From assembly GCA_947629385.1 (NCBI GenBank), contig CANRDO010000005.1, forward strand, positions 31,402 to 95,401: a stretch of DNA of 64,000 nt. Reading direction: 5' to 3'. Positions 41,906 through 51,133 of the stretch are shown here, piece by piece; within the stretch, counting starts at the first letter, position 1; every line of letters begins with the position of its first letter. A program made the translations under genes and the position numbers. Origin of the DNA: an uncultured Lachnospiraceae bacterium (lineage in GTDB: Bacteria; Bacillota; Clostridia; Lachnospirales; Lachnospiraceae). The notes beneath the pieces are model-generated. The model was not told where the DNA came from. It saw only the letters and a list, made by a program, of their open reading frames with translations, and did no database searches.

Positions 41906-43258
41906 ATGACAAAGGATCTCACGACAGGCAGACCGATGGGCGTGATCGTCCGTTTTGCGCTGCCTGTTCTTTTGGCTATGTTGTTCCAGCAGTTTTACAG
42001 TCTGGTGGACACACTGATCGTCGGAAGGATCCTGGGGCCGGAGGCGCTGGCGGCCGTCGGTTCCACGGGCTCGCTGAATTTCATGGTGATCGGCTTCTGC
42101 AGCGGCGTGTGCGCCGGTTTCGCGATCCCGATGGCCCAGGCCTTCGGCGCGAAGAATGAGAACGATCTGAAGACCTATATCGGGAACAGTCTCTGGCTGT
42201 GCGTCGCGTTCTCGCTGGTTCTCGCAGTCGTGACGGGCGTATTCTGTCGGCAGATCCTTCGCCTGATGAGTACGCCGGATGACATTCTGGAGCGCGCGTA
42301 CTCCTATATCGTTGTGATCTTCTGGGGGATTCCCGTGACCTACCTCTACAATATGCTCGCCTGCATGATTCGCTCAATTGGCGACAGCAAGACGCCTGTC
42401 ATCTTCCTCGGCATCGCATCCGGGCTGAATATCGTGCTGGACATTTTCTTTATTACGGTTCTGAAGATGGACGTGATGGGAGCCGCCGTCGCCACGGTAC
42501 TGGCGCAGGGCGTGTCCGGGCTTTTGTGCCTGTGGTATATAAAGAAAAAATTCTCCATCCTGCATCCGCGCAGGGAACATCTGCAGCCGAACCGGTGGTA
42601 CATGGGCAAGCTCTGCGCGATGGGAATTCCTATGGGACTGCAGTACTCGATCACAGCGCTGGGCGGGCTGATCCTTCAGTCGGCCGTGAACTCGCTGGGC
42701 ACTCTGTATGTGGCCGCCGTAGCGGCAGGCAGCAAGACCAGTCTGATGTTCTGCTGCGTCTTCGACGCGCTCGGCACCACGATCGCCACCTACGGCGGAC
42801 AGAATACCGGCGCGGGCAAGATCTCGCGCGTGCGTCAGGGCGTAAACGCATGCATGCTGCTCGGAAGCGTCTGGGCAATCCTGGCGTTCCTACTCTACTT
42901 CTTCGCCGGAAACCTTATGGCTTCGCTTTTCGTCGACAGCTCCAACACAGAGCTGATCGCGCTCGTCCGGAGATTTCTGCTGGCGAACTCGGCCTTCTAC
43001 ATTCCGCTCGCGGGCGTAAATATCTACCGTTACTGCATCCAGGGAATCGGCTACAGCCAGACAGCCATTCTCTCCGGTGCGATGGAACTCATCGGAAGGG
43101 CGCTCGTGGGTCTTATTCTCGTGCCAATGTTCGGCTTCGCCGCGGTCTGCTTCGCCAACCCGATCGCATGGATCGCCGCCGACCTGTTCCTGATCCCGGC
43201 CTATCTGCACTATACGAAGAAGCTGGCGCACCTGGAGCCTGCCGGCACAGGTGCATGA
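41906..43258 (+). CDS. MATE-family multidrug/cation antiporter
   Basis: This 450-residue protein has twelve hydrophobic helices in two homologous halves. FQQFYSLVDTLIVGRILG in helix 1 and LQSAVNSLGTLYVAAVAAGSK in helix 7 are typical MATE landmarks. It is a clear homologue of the MATE protein at 7217 but divergent in sequence, so the two are not a recent duplication. ATG 41906 follows GGAAGGAG. The histidine kinase gene starts 278 bp downstream with its own promoter. Substrate is unknown. Confidence 0.9.
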   Translation: MTKDLTTGRPMGVIVRFALPVLLAMLFQQFYSLVDTLIVGRILGPEALAAVGSTGSLNFMVIGFCSGVCAGFAIPMAQAFGAKNENDLKTYIGNSLWLCVAFSLVLAVVTGVFCRQILRLMSTPDDILERAYSYIVVIFWGIPVTYLYNMLACMIRSIGDSKTPVIFLGIASGLNIVLDIFFITVLKMDVMGAAVATVLAQGVSGLLCLWYIKKKFSILHPRREHLQPNRWYMGKLCAMGIPMGLQYSITALGGLILQSAVNSLGTLYVAAVAAGSKTSLMFCCVFDALGTTIATYGGQNTGAGKISRVRQGVNACMLLGSVWAILAFLLYFFAGNLMASLFVDSSNTELIALVRRFLLANSAFYIPLAGVNIYRYCIQGIGYSQTAILSGAMELIGRALVGLILVPMFGFAAVCFANPIAWIAADLFLIPAYLHYTKKLAHLEPAGTGA

Positions 43259-43385
43259 GTCTCTGCTCTGCCTGCAATCTTTTGAAACCATTCGCAGAAT
43301 CAGTTCAAATACAAGCTGCCGATCAGACAGTATCGCGTATAAGTCCGAATTCCTGCGTAAAGCACAGGCGATCCGGGCTTTTATT

Positions 43386-43415
43386 CTGGACATGTCCGGA
43401 GTTATTTGTTATAAT
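43386..43415 (+). promoter_or_regulatory. Promoter of the hybrid kinase with a palindrome at -35
   Basis: TGGACA (43387-43392) and TATAAT (43410-43415) with a 17-bp spacer. TCTGGACATGTCCGGA (43386-43401) is a near-perfect 16-bp palindrome (core GGACATGTCC perfect) covering the -35 box, so it may be an operator. Confidence 0.55.
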
Positions 43416-43536
43416 TTTAGATAATAATTTTATCGGACAGAAAATGTCGCACACATGGACACACCGGCGGTCTATGCCGAATAAAGTAACAATATCAATA
43501 AGATCAAAGAGGCAGCCACCCGGAGGGCTAATCACA

Positions 43537-46158
43537 ATGAATAAGAATAAAAAAAATGAAATAAACAAAGAGCTATTGCGGGAGCATGTCGCGAAGCAAG
43601 ACAGGAGCCTGACTGCCACGGGTATTGTGATCGCCGTCATTATGGTGCTTCTGGTTTTCGCCTATTATCAGATCAACTCTGTTCTCCGGGAACGCTCCTT
43701 GAGCCGTCTGGAGGAGGGAGCCAACACCACGATCGAGGAGATCACGTCCAAGCTTGAGCGCGACAGCCGCCTCCTGAACGCCACGGCCGGCATCATCTCC
43801 CAGGCGGACAACTTCGACATCGAGGCCACGCTTGCGATCATGGAGAGCGTGAATCCTCTGCTCGACACGATGAACGTGAGGGTTCTGCTGCCGGACGACC
43901 GCATTCTCTCCGCGGACGGCACGATCACCGAGGCCTCGGAGAGAGGTAATTTTACTTTTGCGGAGGAAGCCCCGCTCGGAGAGCATATCTCAGACCGTAC
44001 ATACGAACTCAACACCGGCAAGCCGATCCTGCGGCATTTTGTGCCGATCATCCAGGACGGGGAGACCGCCGCCCTGCTCTACGGCGTCACCGATCTGGAG
44101 AGTCTGCCCGGCAGCCTCAACATCGACAATATCTACAACGCGAGCGCATTCATCTACATCATCGACACGAAATCCGGAGATTTTCTCGTGGATACCTGGC
44201 ACGACACGCTCGGGAATATCAAAGACTTCTCCGGCGCCAACCCCGGCCGGGAGACTAAGGGCGACAAGGGCTGGGATGAATTCACGGACGATCTGACCGA
44301 CCTGAACTCCGGCTACGTCGTCTACCGCACGCCGAACACCGACGGCTGGGAATACATGTACTACGCCCCCATCGGGATCAACGACTGGGCGGTCGCGGTC
44401 GACGTCCCGGAGAAGGAGGCCTTCGCCAGCGTCTTCGCGGTTCGAAACGTCTACATCCTCCTCGGACTTCTGATGGCCGCCACAGTCGTCCTGTACTACC
44501 TTTGGGTGCGTCGCAACGCGAAGCAGCTGATGGAGCAGGAGGTCGAGCACGCGGTGCTCGCCGAGAAGCTGCAGAAGGCCGAAGCGGCGGACCGGGCGAA
44601 GAGCACCTTCCTCTCGAACATGTCGCACGATATCCGCACCCCGATGAACGCGATCATCGGCTTCACGACGCTCGCGCAGACGAACCTGGACAACCGGGAG
44701 CGCACGCAGGAGTATCTGACGAAGATCCTCTCCTCCAGCAACCACCTGCTCTCGCTCATCAACGATATCCTGGATATGAGCCGCATCGAGTCTGGCAAGC
44801 TGAACATCGAGGAGAAGGAGTGCTCGATCTCCGATATTTTCCGCGATATGCGCAACATCATACAGACGCAGATGCAGTCCAAGCAGCTCAATTTCTTCAT
44901 GGATACCGTGGACATTGTAGACGAGGATATCTACTGCGACAAGCTGCACGTGAACCAGGTGCTTTTAAATCTGCTCTCGAACGCAATCAAGTTCACCCCT
45001 GCCGGCGGCACGGTCGCGCTGACGATCCGCCAAAAGCCGCGCGCGCCCAAGGGCTACGGCTCCTACGAGATCCGCGTCAAGGACACCGGTATCGGCATGA
45101 GCCCGGAATTCACGAAGCACATCTTCGAGCCATTTGAGCGGGAGCGCAACACGACCGCCAGCGGCATCCAGGGCACGGGCCTCGGCATGGCCATCACAAA
45201 AAACATCGTCGACACGATGGGCGGCACGATCGAGCTGCACTCCGAACAGGGTAAGGGCAGCGAATTTATCATCAATCTGGATTTCCGGCTTCAGGACGAT
45301 CCGAAGCACGTAGAAGTGGTAGAAGAATTGCAGGGACTGCGCGCGCTCGTCGCAGATGACAGCTTCTCGACCTGCGACAGCGTCACCAAGATGCTGCGGC
45401 AGATCGGCATGCGCCCTGAATGGGTCCTTCATGGCAGGGAAGCCGTGTTGCACGCGAAGCAGGCCTATGAGCTGGGCGACGAATACCACGCTTACATTAT
45501 CGACTGGCTGCTGCCCGATCTGAACGGCATTGAGGTCGTGCGCCAGATCCGCGCGGTGGTCGGCGACAACACGCCGATCATCATCATCACCGCCTATGAC
45601 TGGACCTCGATCGAGGATGAAGCGCGCGCGGCCGGCGTGACCGCCTTTTGCAACAAGCCGATCTTCCTCTCCGAGCTCAGGGACATCCTGGTCGCCGCCA
45701 CCGCAGACAGCGTAAACGCGCAGCAGGTCCATCAGAGCCGGCAGAACAATATGGTTCCGGATGTCACCGAGCAGCTTCAAGGCACACGTCTGTTGCTCGC
45801 CGAGGACAATGAGTTGAACAGGGAGATTGCGGTAGAATTGCTGAGCGCGAGCGGTTTCCTCGTGGACACCGCCGAGGACGGCACCGTCGCGGTGGACAAG
45901 ATCAAGGCCTCAAAGTCTGGCTATTACGCACTGATCCTCATGGACGTCCAGATGCCGAAGATGAACGGCTACGACGCTACGAGAGCGATCCGCGCGCTCG
46001 AAGATCCGGGGCTGGCAAATATCCCGATCGTCGCCATGACGGCCAACGCCTTCGACGAGGATCGGAAGCTCGCGCTGGAGAGCGGCATGAACGCTCACAT
46101 CGCGAAGCCGATCGATATGAAGAAGCTGCTCGAGGTGCTGACAGAGCTTCTGAGCTGA
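43537..46158 (+). CDS. Hybrid sensor histidine kinase with two receiver domains
   Basis: 873 residues: membrane helix 1 (about 27-45), an extracellular Cache-like sensor (about 50-300), helix 2 (about 304-324), HisKA with H364 in SHDIRTPMNAI, HATPase with N-box NLLSNAIKFTP, DTGIGM and GTGLGMAI, then REC1 (about 600-720, D656 in IIDWLLPD) and REC2 (about 748-873, D803 in LMDVQMPKMNG). No HPt domain or output domain is present, so phosphate must pass to a separate protein. The ATG at 43537 lies 10 bases behind GGAGG; the frame is open far upstream but that part overlaps the MATE gene in another frame. The signal sensed is unknown. Confidence 0.9.
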   Translation: MNKNKKNEINKELLREHVAKQDRSLTATGIVIAVIMVLLVFAYYQINSVLRERSLSRLEEGANTTIEEITSKLERDSRLLNATAGIISQADNFDIEATLAIMESVNPLLDTMNVRVLLPDDRILSADGTITEASERGNFTFAEEAPLGEHISDRTYELNTGKPILRHFVPIIQDGETAALLYGVTDLESLPGSLNIDNIYNASAFIYIIDTKSGDFLVDTWHDTLGNIKDFSGANPGRETKGDKGWDEFTDDLTDLNSGYVVYRTPNTDGWEYMYYAPIGINDWAVAVDVPEKEAFASVFAVRNVYILLGLLMAATVVLYYLWVRRNAKQLMEQEVEHAVLAEKLQKAEAADRAKSTFLSNMSHDIRTPMNAIIGFTTLAQTNLDNRERTQEYLTKILSSSNHLLSLINDILDMSRIESGKLNIEEKECSISDIFRDMRNIIQTQMQSKQLNFFMDTVDIVDEDIYCDKLHVNQVLLNLLSNAIKFTPAGGTVALTIRQKPRAPKGYGSYEIRVKDTGIGMSPEFTKHIFEPFERERNTTASGIQGTGLGMAITKNIVDTMGGTIELHSEQGKGSEFIINLDFRLQDDPKHVEVVEELQGLRALVADDSFSTCDSVTKMLRQIGMRPEWVLHGREAVLHAKQAYELGDEYHAYIIDWLLPDLNGIEVVRQIRAVVGDNTPIIIITAYDWTSIEDEARAAGVTAFCNKPIFLSELRDILVAATADSVNAQQVHQSRQNNMVPDVTEQLQGTRLLLAEDNELNREIAVELLSASGFLVDTAEDGTVAVDKIKASKSGYYALILMDVQMPKMNGYDATRAIRALEDPGLANIPIVAMTANAFDEDRKLALESGMNAHIAKPIDMKKLLEVLTELLS

Positions 46159-46166
46159 GCTTGTAC

Positions 46167-46188
46167 AAATCCCCCGGGGGACTTTTTT
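46167..46188 (+). terminator. Possible bidirectional terminator between convergent genes
   Basis: AAATCCCCCGGGGGAC followed by TTTTTT. The stem is short (GC core plus AAA/TTT with one bulge). It fits the 28-bp convergent gap after the kinase gene. Confidence 0.4.
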
Positions 46189-47425
46189 AATTTCGATTCA
46201 TCTTTGCCGCCCTGCAGAAGATCAGGTAGCCGAGCAGGAACATCACCGACAGGATCGAGACGCCCGCGCTCGCGCGCCCGGTAAGCTGGGCGATCAGGCC
46301 GACCAGCGTCGTCCCGACAAAGGACGCGCCCTTGCCGCAGATATCGTAGATGCCGAAATATTCCCCGGATTTCTCCGGCGGGATGATGCGCGCAAAGTAA
46401 GAGCGCGAAAGCGCCTGGATCGCGCCCTGGAACATCCCGACGAGTATGGCCAGCAGCCAGAATTCCCACTGTTTATCCAGCTGGATCGCAAAAAGCGCGA
46501 TACCCAGATAAGCCAGGATACATACCTTGATCAGCGTATCGGTCGGATATTTCTTTGAGAGCCGCGCAAAGAGCAACGCAAACGGGAATGCCACGATCTG
46601 TGTCACCAGCAGCGCGAGCAGCAGCCCCTGCGTGTCCAGACCAAGCGCGCTGCCGTAGGCTGTCGCCATCTCGATGATCGTATAGACTCCGTCGATGAAG
46701 CAGAAGAACGCCAGCAGATACAGAAAGATATGCTTCTGCCCGCGGATATCCCGAAGCGTCGCCGCGAGACGGGCGAAGCTTTCACGCACCGGATGCTCCG
46801 GCATTTCGATGTAATTCTTCTGCCTGTAATTCCTGAGCAGGGGCAGACTGACAAGCAGCCACCAGAGCGCGTTCAGGAAGAAGGCGATCGTCATCGCCGT
46901 GCCCATGCTGATACCAATCTTCTCATTCATCAGCACAAAGACCAGCGACACGATAAACGGGATGCAGCTCCCGATGTAGCCCCAGGCATACCCGTGCGAG
47001 GACACCATGTCGAGGCGGTCCGGCTCCGTGACGTCCGTAAGCATGGAGTCATAGAAAACCAGGCTCGCGCTGTAGCCGACCTTCGCGATCACGAACACTG
47101 CCAGAAACACGATCCAGGAAGAAGGGAAGGACAGCGCCGCACAGCCGATCACACCCACCATCATGCTGACCGTAAAAACCGGCTTCTTGAAATTCTTCGT
47201 GTCTGCGAGCGTGCCGAAGACCGGGCCGATGACCGCCACGATCACGGTCGCAACGGAAGCGGCATAGCCCCAGTACGCCAGGTAATCCACCTCCGAGAGA
47301 CCCGCGCCTCCCGCAAGAGAATTGAAATAGATCGGCAGGATCGTCGCGATCAGCAGTGTAAACGCGGAATTTCCCACATCATAAAGAATCCAATATTTTT
47401 CCAGCTTTGTAAGCTTCGTATTCAT
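46187..47425 (-). CDS. MFS transporter, UMF1 type
   Basis: This 412-residue protein has about twelve membrane helices. The N-terminal YDVGNSAFTLLIATILPIYF and the following GPVFGTLADTKNFKK loop are typical of the UMF1 group of major facilitator proteins, related to the yeast vacuolar Atg22 efflux family. Substrate is not known for bacterial members. AGGAGG precedes the ATG at 47425. The next gene upstream on the strand ends 99 bp away. Confidence 0.85.
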   Translation of the reverse strand: MNTKLTKLEKYWILYDVGNSAFTLLIATILPIYFNSLAGGAGLSEVDYLAYWGYAASVATVIVAVIGPVFGTLADTKNFKKPVFTVSMMVGVIGCAALSFPSSWIVFLAVFVIAKVGYSASLVFYDSMLTDVTEPDRLDMVSSHGYAWGYIGSCIPFIVSLVFVLMNEKIGISMGTAMTIAFFLNALWWLLVSLPLLRNYRQKNYIEMPEHPVRESFARLAATLRDIRGQKHIFLYLLAFFCFIDGVYTIIEMATAYGSALGLDTQGLLLALLVTQIVAFPFALLFARLSKKYPTDTLIKVCILAYLGIALFAIQLDKQWEFWLLAILVGMFQGAIQALSRSYFARIIPPEKSGEYFGIYDICGKGASFVGTTLVGLIAQLTGRASAGVSILSVMFLLGYLIFCRAAKMNRN

Positions 47426-47524
47426 TCTTCTCTCCTCCTGTCGATTTCTGATTCAAAACGTGCCTCCTGCCCTCTGGGAAGCTCTGCCGCATGCAGCCGG
47501 ACTGCCCCGGATCCGCGGCCTTCG

Positions 47525-48319
47525 TCACTCGAAGGTCCGGTCGAAGCGTGCGTTCAGCTCCCCGCCCGTGCGCAGGCTTTCGTCAAAGCTCATGATCATC
47601 TCCGCAGCGACGCCGATCGCGCCGTCGTAGCGCTTCATCAGCCCTTCATCGCTCTCCCGGCACGCAGGATTGTCCACGCGCTGATACATCAGCCCTTTCA
47701 TCCTTTCATGGTGCCGCAAAAGCTTCATCGTCGAGTTGATAAAGCCCTGCTTGAACGCCCCGGGCGCGCAGAAGAGCTTTTTGATCGTCTTCATATCTTT
47801 AAGCGACTGGAGCACCACCTTCTTGTCAATCCTCTCATCGTAAAACGGAGCGATCGCCCCGGCCGTCTGCTCATCCGTCGGGACAAGCGTAGCCGCCGGA
47901 AACGACACCGCGTCCTTTCCGTCCATCCGCAGAAGCATTTTCTCGAACTCTTCCTCGATCTCCAGATGCTGCACGCCGATCTTTTCAATCATCTGCTCCA
48001 CGTATGGGTGGCATTCACTGTCGAGAATATAATGGCAGATAAAGCCCATCAGGTAGGCGTACTCCCTGCTGTCACGTCCGTGCTCCTTCACCGCCTCCCG
48101 CGCGTGCTCAAAAAAAGGCAGCGCGGAAATCTTGTGCAGGTGCACCCCATACTGGTTCACACTGTTCTTCCCCCACGCGCGGTAAAAGAATAAAATATCA
48201 GGCCCCTGAAGCCCGGCCGCGTACGACGCAGGGTATTTTCTGATGATCTCCTTCAGCTCCGGATCCAAACGCTCGGCTACGTCCGCGCCGAAACGATCAT
48301 GTGCATAAATTGCCGGCAT
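47525..48319 (-). CDS. Zinc-dependent phospholipase C-like protein
   Basis: This 264-residue protein resembles the zinc-dependent phospholipase C domain family. His and Asp residues in YAHDRFG, GLQGPDILFFYR, VHLHKI, FICHYILDSECHPYVE and RHHERMKG would form the metal site. No signal peptide is present, so unlike secreted clostridial alpha-toxins it is probably cytosolic and its lipid activity is uncertain. ATG 48319 follows GGAGA at 6 bases; an ATG two codons earlier is too close. It sits at the end of the rsmI-side gene series. Confidence 0.8.
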   Translation of the reverse strand: MPAIYAHDRFGADVAERLDPELKEIIRKYPASYAAGLQGPDILFFYRAWGKNSVNQYGVHLHKISALPFFEHAREAVKEHGRDSREYAYLMGFICHYILDSECHPYVEQMIEKIGVQHLEIEEEFEKMLLRMDGKDAVSFPAATLVPTDEQTAGAIAPFYDERIDKKVVLQSLKDMKTIKKLFCAPGAFKQGFINSTMKLLRHHERMKGLMYQRVDNPACRESDEGLMKRYDGAIGVAAEMIMSFDESLRTGGELNARFDRTFE

Positions 48320-48384
48320 AGTCATTCTCCATTCTGTCTTGTATTATTTTGTCTTATAATGTCCTGTTCTGCTGTCTGTCCCGC

Positions 48385-49362
48385 TCAGCTGTCCTCCTGC
48401 AGCAGCGCCGCGTACACATCCCGCTTCGGGATCCCACGGTCCTTCGCGGCCTGCTTCATGGCCTCCTTGTGATCCATCCCGCGGCTCTCGTACAATTCCA
48501 CATGGGCGCGGATATCGATCCCCTCCCACTCCTGCCGCTCCTCCTGCTCCATCGCGGCCCGGCTGCGCCCCTCCAGAACGATCACGCACTCTCCCTTCGG
48601 CTCGTGCGCCTCGTACCAGGCAAGCGCCTCGGACAGACTCGTCCTGCGCACCGTCTCGTGCTTCTTTGTGAGCTCCCGGCAGACAGAGACCCTCCGCTCT
48701 CCCAGCGTCTCCAGAAGCTCCCCGAGCGTGTGAACCAGCCTGTGCGGCGCCTCGTACAGAATCGTCGTGCGCGTCTCGGTCTTCAACTCTTCGAGCACCT
48801 GCTGCCGCTCCTTTTTATCCGACGGCAGAAACGCCTCGAAGCAAAAACGCCGCGTCGGAAGCGTTGATAAAGTCAGCGCCGTCACGCACGCGCAGGCTCC
48901 CGGAAGCGAGGTTACCTCGATCCCCTCCTCCGCGCACATGCGGACCAGCTCCTCTCCGGGGTCGGAGATCCCGGGCGTCCCCGCGTCCGTGATCAGCGCC
49001 AGGCTTTTGCCCTCCCGCAGCTTCGCGATCAGGGCGCGCGCCTTCTCGATCTTGTTGTACTCGTGATAGCTCGTCATCGGAGTTTTGATCTCAAAATGAT
49101 TCAGGAGCTTCCGGCTGTTTCGCGTATCCTCCGCCGCGATCAGATCGACCTCTTTCAGCGTGCGGACGACGCGCAGCGTGATATCCTCCAGATTGCCGAT
49201 CGGCGTCGCGCAGAGATAGAGGACGCCGGAACGCACAGAGCTCTCTGTATCAAAAGCACCATTGTCCCAAACGCTGTCCTCCGTCCGGCTCAGCTTTTTC
49301 TCCTTCCGATCCGTCTCTTTCATAGGAATTCCCTCAGCCTCTATCTTCCTGCTGTCTTCCAT
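48385..49362 (-). CDS. rsmI: 16S rRNA (cytidine-1402-2'-O)-methyltransferase RsmI
   Basis: RsmI uses SAM to methylate the ribose of C1402 in the 30S decoding centre. The tetrapyrrole-methylase fold is evident from YLCATPIGNLEDITLR, AAEDTRNSRKLL, ITDAGTPGISDPG and LPGACACVTAL. At 325 residues it has about 45 extra N-terminal residues of charged sequence before the first strand, compared with the usual 275-290. ATG 49362 follows GGAAGAGAG; ATG 49323 (residue 14) is an alternative that trims part of the extension. It follows trmN6-like gene by 15 bp in the conserved housekeeping block. Confidence 0.93.
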   Translation of the reverse strand: MEDSRKIEAEGIPMKETDRKEKKLSRTEDSVWDNGAFDTESSVRSGVLYLCATPIGNLEDITLRVVRTLKEVDLIAAEDTRNSRKLLNHFEIKTPMTSYHEYNKIEKARALIAKLREGKSLALITDAGTPGISDPGEELVRMCAEEGIEVTSLPGACACVTALTLSTLPTRRFCFEAFLPSDKKERQQVLEELKTETRTTILYEAPHRLVHTLGELLETLGERRVSVCRELTKKHETVRRTSLSEALAWYEAHEPKGECVIVLEGRSRAAMEQEERQEWEGIDIRAHVELYESRGMDHKEAMKQAAKDRGIPKRDVYAALLQEDS

Positions 49363-49377
49363 GTCTCTCTTCCGCTC

Positions 49378-50115
49378 TCAGTTCCCGTATATCTCATGAA
49401 TTTCTCTCGTATACACGCCCGGCCGCTCGTATACAATCAGCGGCGGCTCGACTGTCATACGGGCCCGCCCGCCTCGCACGGCCTCCAGCAGCACCATGTT
49501 CGGCTCCCGATCTACATACGGATAGACCAGCCGCATCCGTTTCGGCTCCAACCGGTACTGCGACAACGTCCGGATGATTTCCGCCAGGCGGAACGGCCGA
49601 TGCACCAGGTAAAAATGTCCCCCGACGCGCAGAAGCTGCGCCGCCGCGCGCACAACATCCTCGAGCGTACACAGGATCTCATGCCTGGCCGCCGCCTTCT
49701 CGATATCCGGATTCACCAGCCCGTGCCGCGCCGTCATGTACGGAGGATTTGATGTGACGGTATCAAAAGAAGCCGGGGCGAACAGCTCTCCGGCCTTTTT
49801 GATATCTCCCTGAACGATCTCCACACGCTCTTCCAGCGCGTTGAGCGCCACGCTCCTCCGAGCCATGTCGACACAGTACTCCGAAATCTCCAGACCCGTG
49901 AAATGCCCGCCCGGGGTCTTTGCCGCGAGCAGGATCGGCAGAATACCCGTGCCTGCGCCCAGATCCATCGCCCGGCCGCCTTCCTTCACCTGCGCGAAGC
50001 CGGAGAGAAGAACCGCGTCCATGCCGAAGCAAAAAAGCTTCTCATTCTGAATGATCCGGTAGCCGCCTCTGTGCAGGTCGTCCAGCCGTTCTCCCTCCCT
50101 GAGCTCAATCCTCAT
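49378..50115 (-). CDS. tRNA1(Val) (adenine-37-N6)-methyltransferase-like protein
   Basis: This 245-residue SAM-dependent methyltransferase (COG4123, TrmN6 type) has the SAM loop AMDLGAGTGILPILLA and the adenine-N6 motif NPPY. GFGMDAVLL-like FCFGMDAVLLSGFAQV near the N-terminus is typical of the group. It probably modifies A37 of a tRNA. The ATG at 50115 overlaps the end of ricT by 11 bp; a longer frame to 50172 would lie wholly inside ricT and is rejected. The gene order ricT - this gene - rsmI is widely conserved in Firmicutes. Confidence 0.88.
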   Translation of the reverse strand: MRIELREGERLDDLHRGGYRIIQNEKLFCFGMDAVLLSGFAQVKEGGRAMDLGAGTGILPILLAAKTPGGHFTGLEISEYCVDMARRSVALNALEERVEIVQGDIKKAGELFAPASFDTVTSNPPYMTARHGLVNPDIEKAAARHEILCTLEDVVRAAAQLLRVGGHFYLVHRPFRLAEIIRTLSQYRLEPKRMRLVYPYVDREPNMVLLEAVRGGRARMTVEPPLIVYERPGVYTREIHEIYGN

Positions 50116-51133
50116 CAAGCTTTGATTTCCCTTCCTTTTTGTCCAGCGCCTCCATCTCTTCAAGCTCCTCAAGCTCTCTCAGCTCTTCGTCGGAGGCTTC
50201 CTCATTCCGGGATTCTTTTTTGCCGCCCTTATTTTTCTCCCGATCCTTCTCTCTGCCTTTTTCTTTCTCTCTATCCTTCTCTTTGTCTTTTTCTTTGTTC
50301 TTATTCTTGTCCTTGCGCTTTCTCGGCTTGAACTTCAGATCAGCGGCGTCGAACTCCTGGATCTCCTTTTCGTCCTCCACGTCGAGCAGCACCTTTACGC
50401 GCTGGCGCAGAACGTTCACACTGCTGACCTCGCCCTTCTGCCCGTCCGGCGTCGTCACGGTATCGCCGATGCCCGGAAGCCTGCTGTTCAGATACTCGTA
50501 AGTGTCCTCCTCATTCTTTAGACAGCACATCAGCCTGCCGCAGGCGCCTGAGATCTTCGTCGGATTCAGCGACAGATTCTGCTCCTTGGCCATCTTGATC
50601 GACACAGGAGCGAAATCGGACAGATAGCTGTTGCAGCAGAGCACGCGCCCGCAGATACCGATCCCGCCGAGGATCTTCGTCTCGTCCCTCACCCCGATCT
50701 GCCGCAGCTCGATGCGCGTCTTGAACACAGACGCCAGATCCTTGACCAGCTCGCGGAAATCGATCCTTCCGTCCGCGGTAAAATAAAACAGGACTTTGTT
50801 GTTGTCAAACGTGTACTCCGCGTCGATCAGCTTCATCTCGAGCCCATGCTTCGCGATCTTTTCCTGGCAGACCTTCAGCGCGTCCCTTTCTTTCTCGCGG
50901 TTGCGCTGCGCGCGGGCGTCGTCGTCCTGAGTCGCCACGCGGATCACTGATTTCAGCGGCTGAACGACAGATTTGTCCTCCACGTCCCGAACTTCGCCGA
51001 CCACAGTGCCGTACTCGACGCCGCGCACCGTCTCTACGATCACATGATCGCCTGATTTTATATTGCAATTCTTCGGGTCAAAGTAATAAACCTTCCCTGC
51101 GTTTCTGAACCGTACTCCAACTATCTTAACCAT
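50105..51133 (-). CDS. ricT: RicT/YaaT (PSP1-domain) protein with long charged tail
   Basis: This 342-residue protein is the RicT/YaaT homologue. In Bacillus it joins RicA and RicF in an Fe-S complex that promotes mRNA processing, competence, biofilm and sporulation. The PSP1 domain is intact, with Cys clusters CGRVLCC (C161, C166, C167) and CGRLMCC (C198, C203, C204). From about residue 270 the tail is almost only Lys, Glu, Asp, Arg and Asn (units like KEKDKEKDREKEKG), then acidic. It overlaps holB by 8 bp and the methyltransferase gene by 11 bp, so the three are coupled. Confidence 0.92.
   Translation of the reverse strand: MVKIVGVRFRNAGKVYYFDPKNCNIKSGDHVIVETVRGVEYGTVVGEVRDVEDKSVVQPLKSVIRVATQDDDARAQRNREKERDALKVCQEKIAKHGLEMKLIDAEYTFDNNKVLFYFTADGRIDFRELVKDLASVFKTRIELRQIGVRDETKILGGIGICGRVLCCNSYLSDFAPVSIKMAKEQNLSLNPTKISGACGRLMCCLKNEEDTYEYLNSRLPGIGDTVTTPDGQKGEVSSVNVLRQRVKVLLDVEDEKEIQEFDAADLKFKPRKRKDKNKNKEKDKEKDREKEKGREKDREKNKGGKKESRNEEASDEELRELEELEEMEALDKKEGKSKLDED

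Noticed and set aside
42526..43536. Upstream extension of the histidine-kinase frame to 1,210 codons
   Set aside because: The extension overlaps the MATE gene in another frame and has no protein character; promoter and ribosome site lie at 43387-43530.
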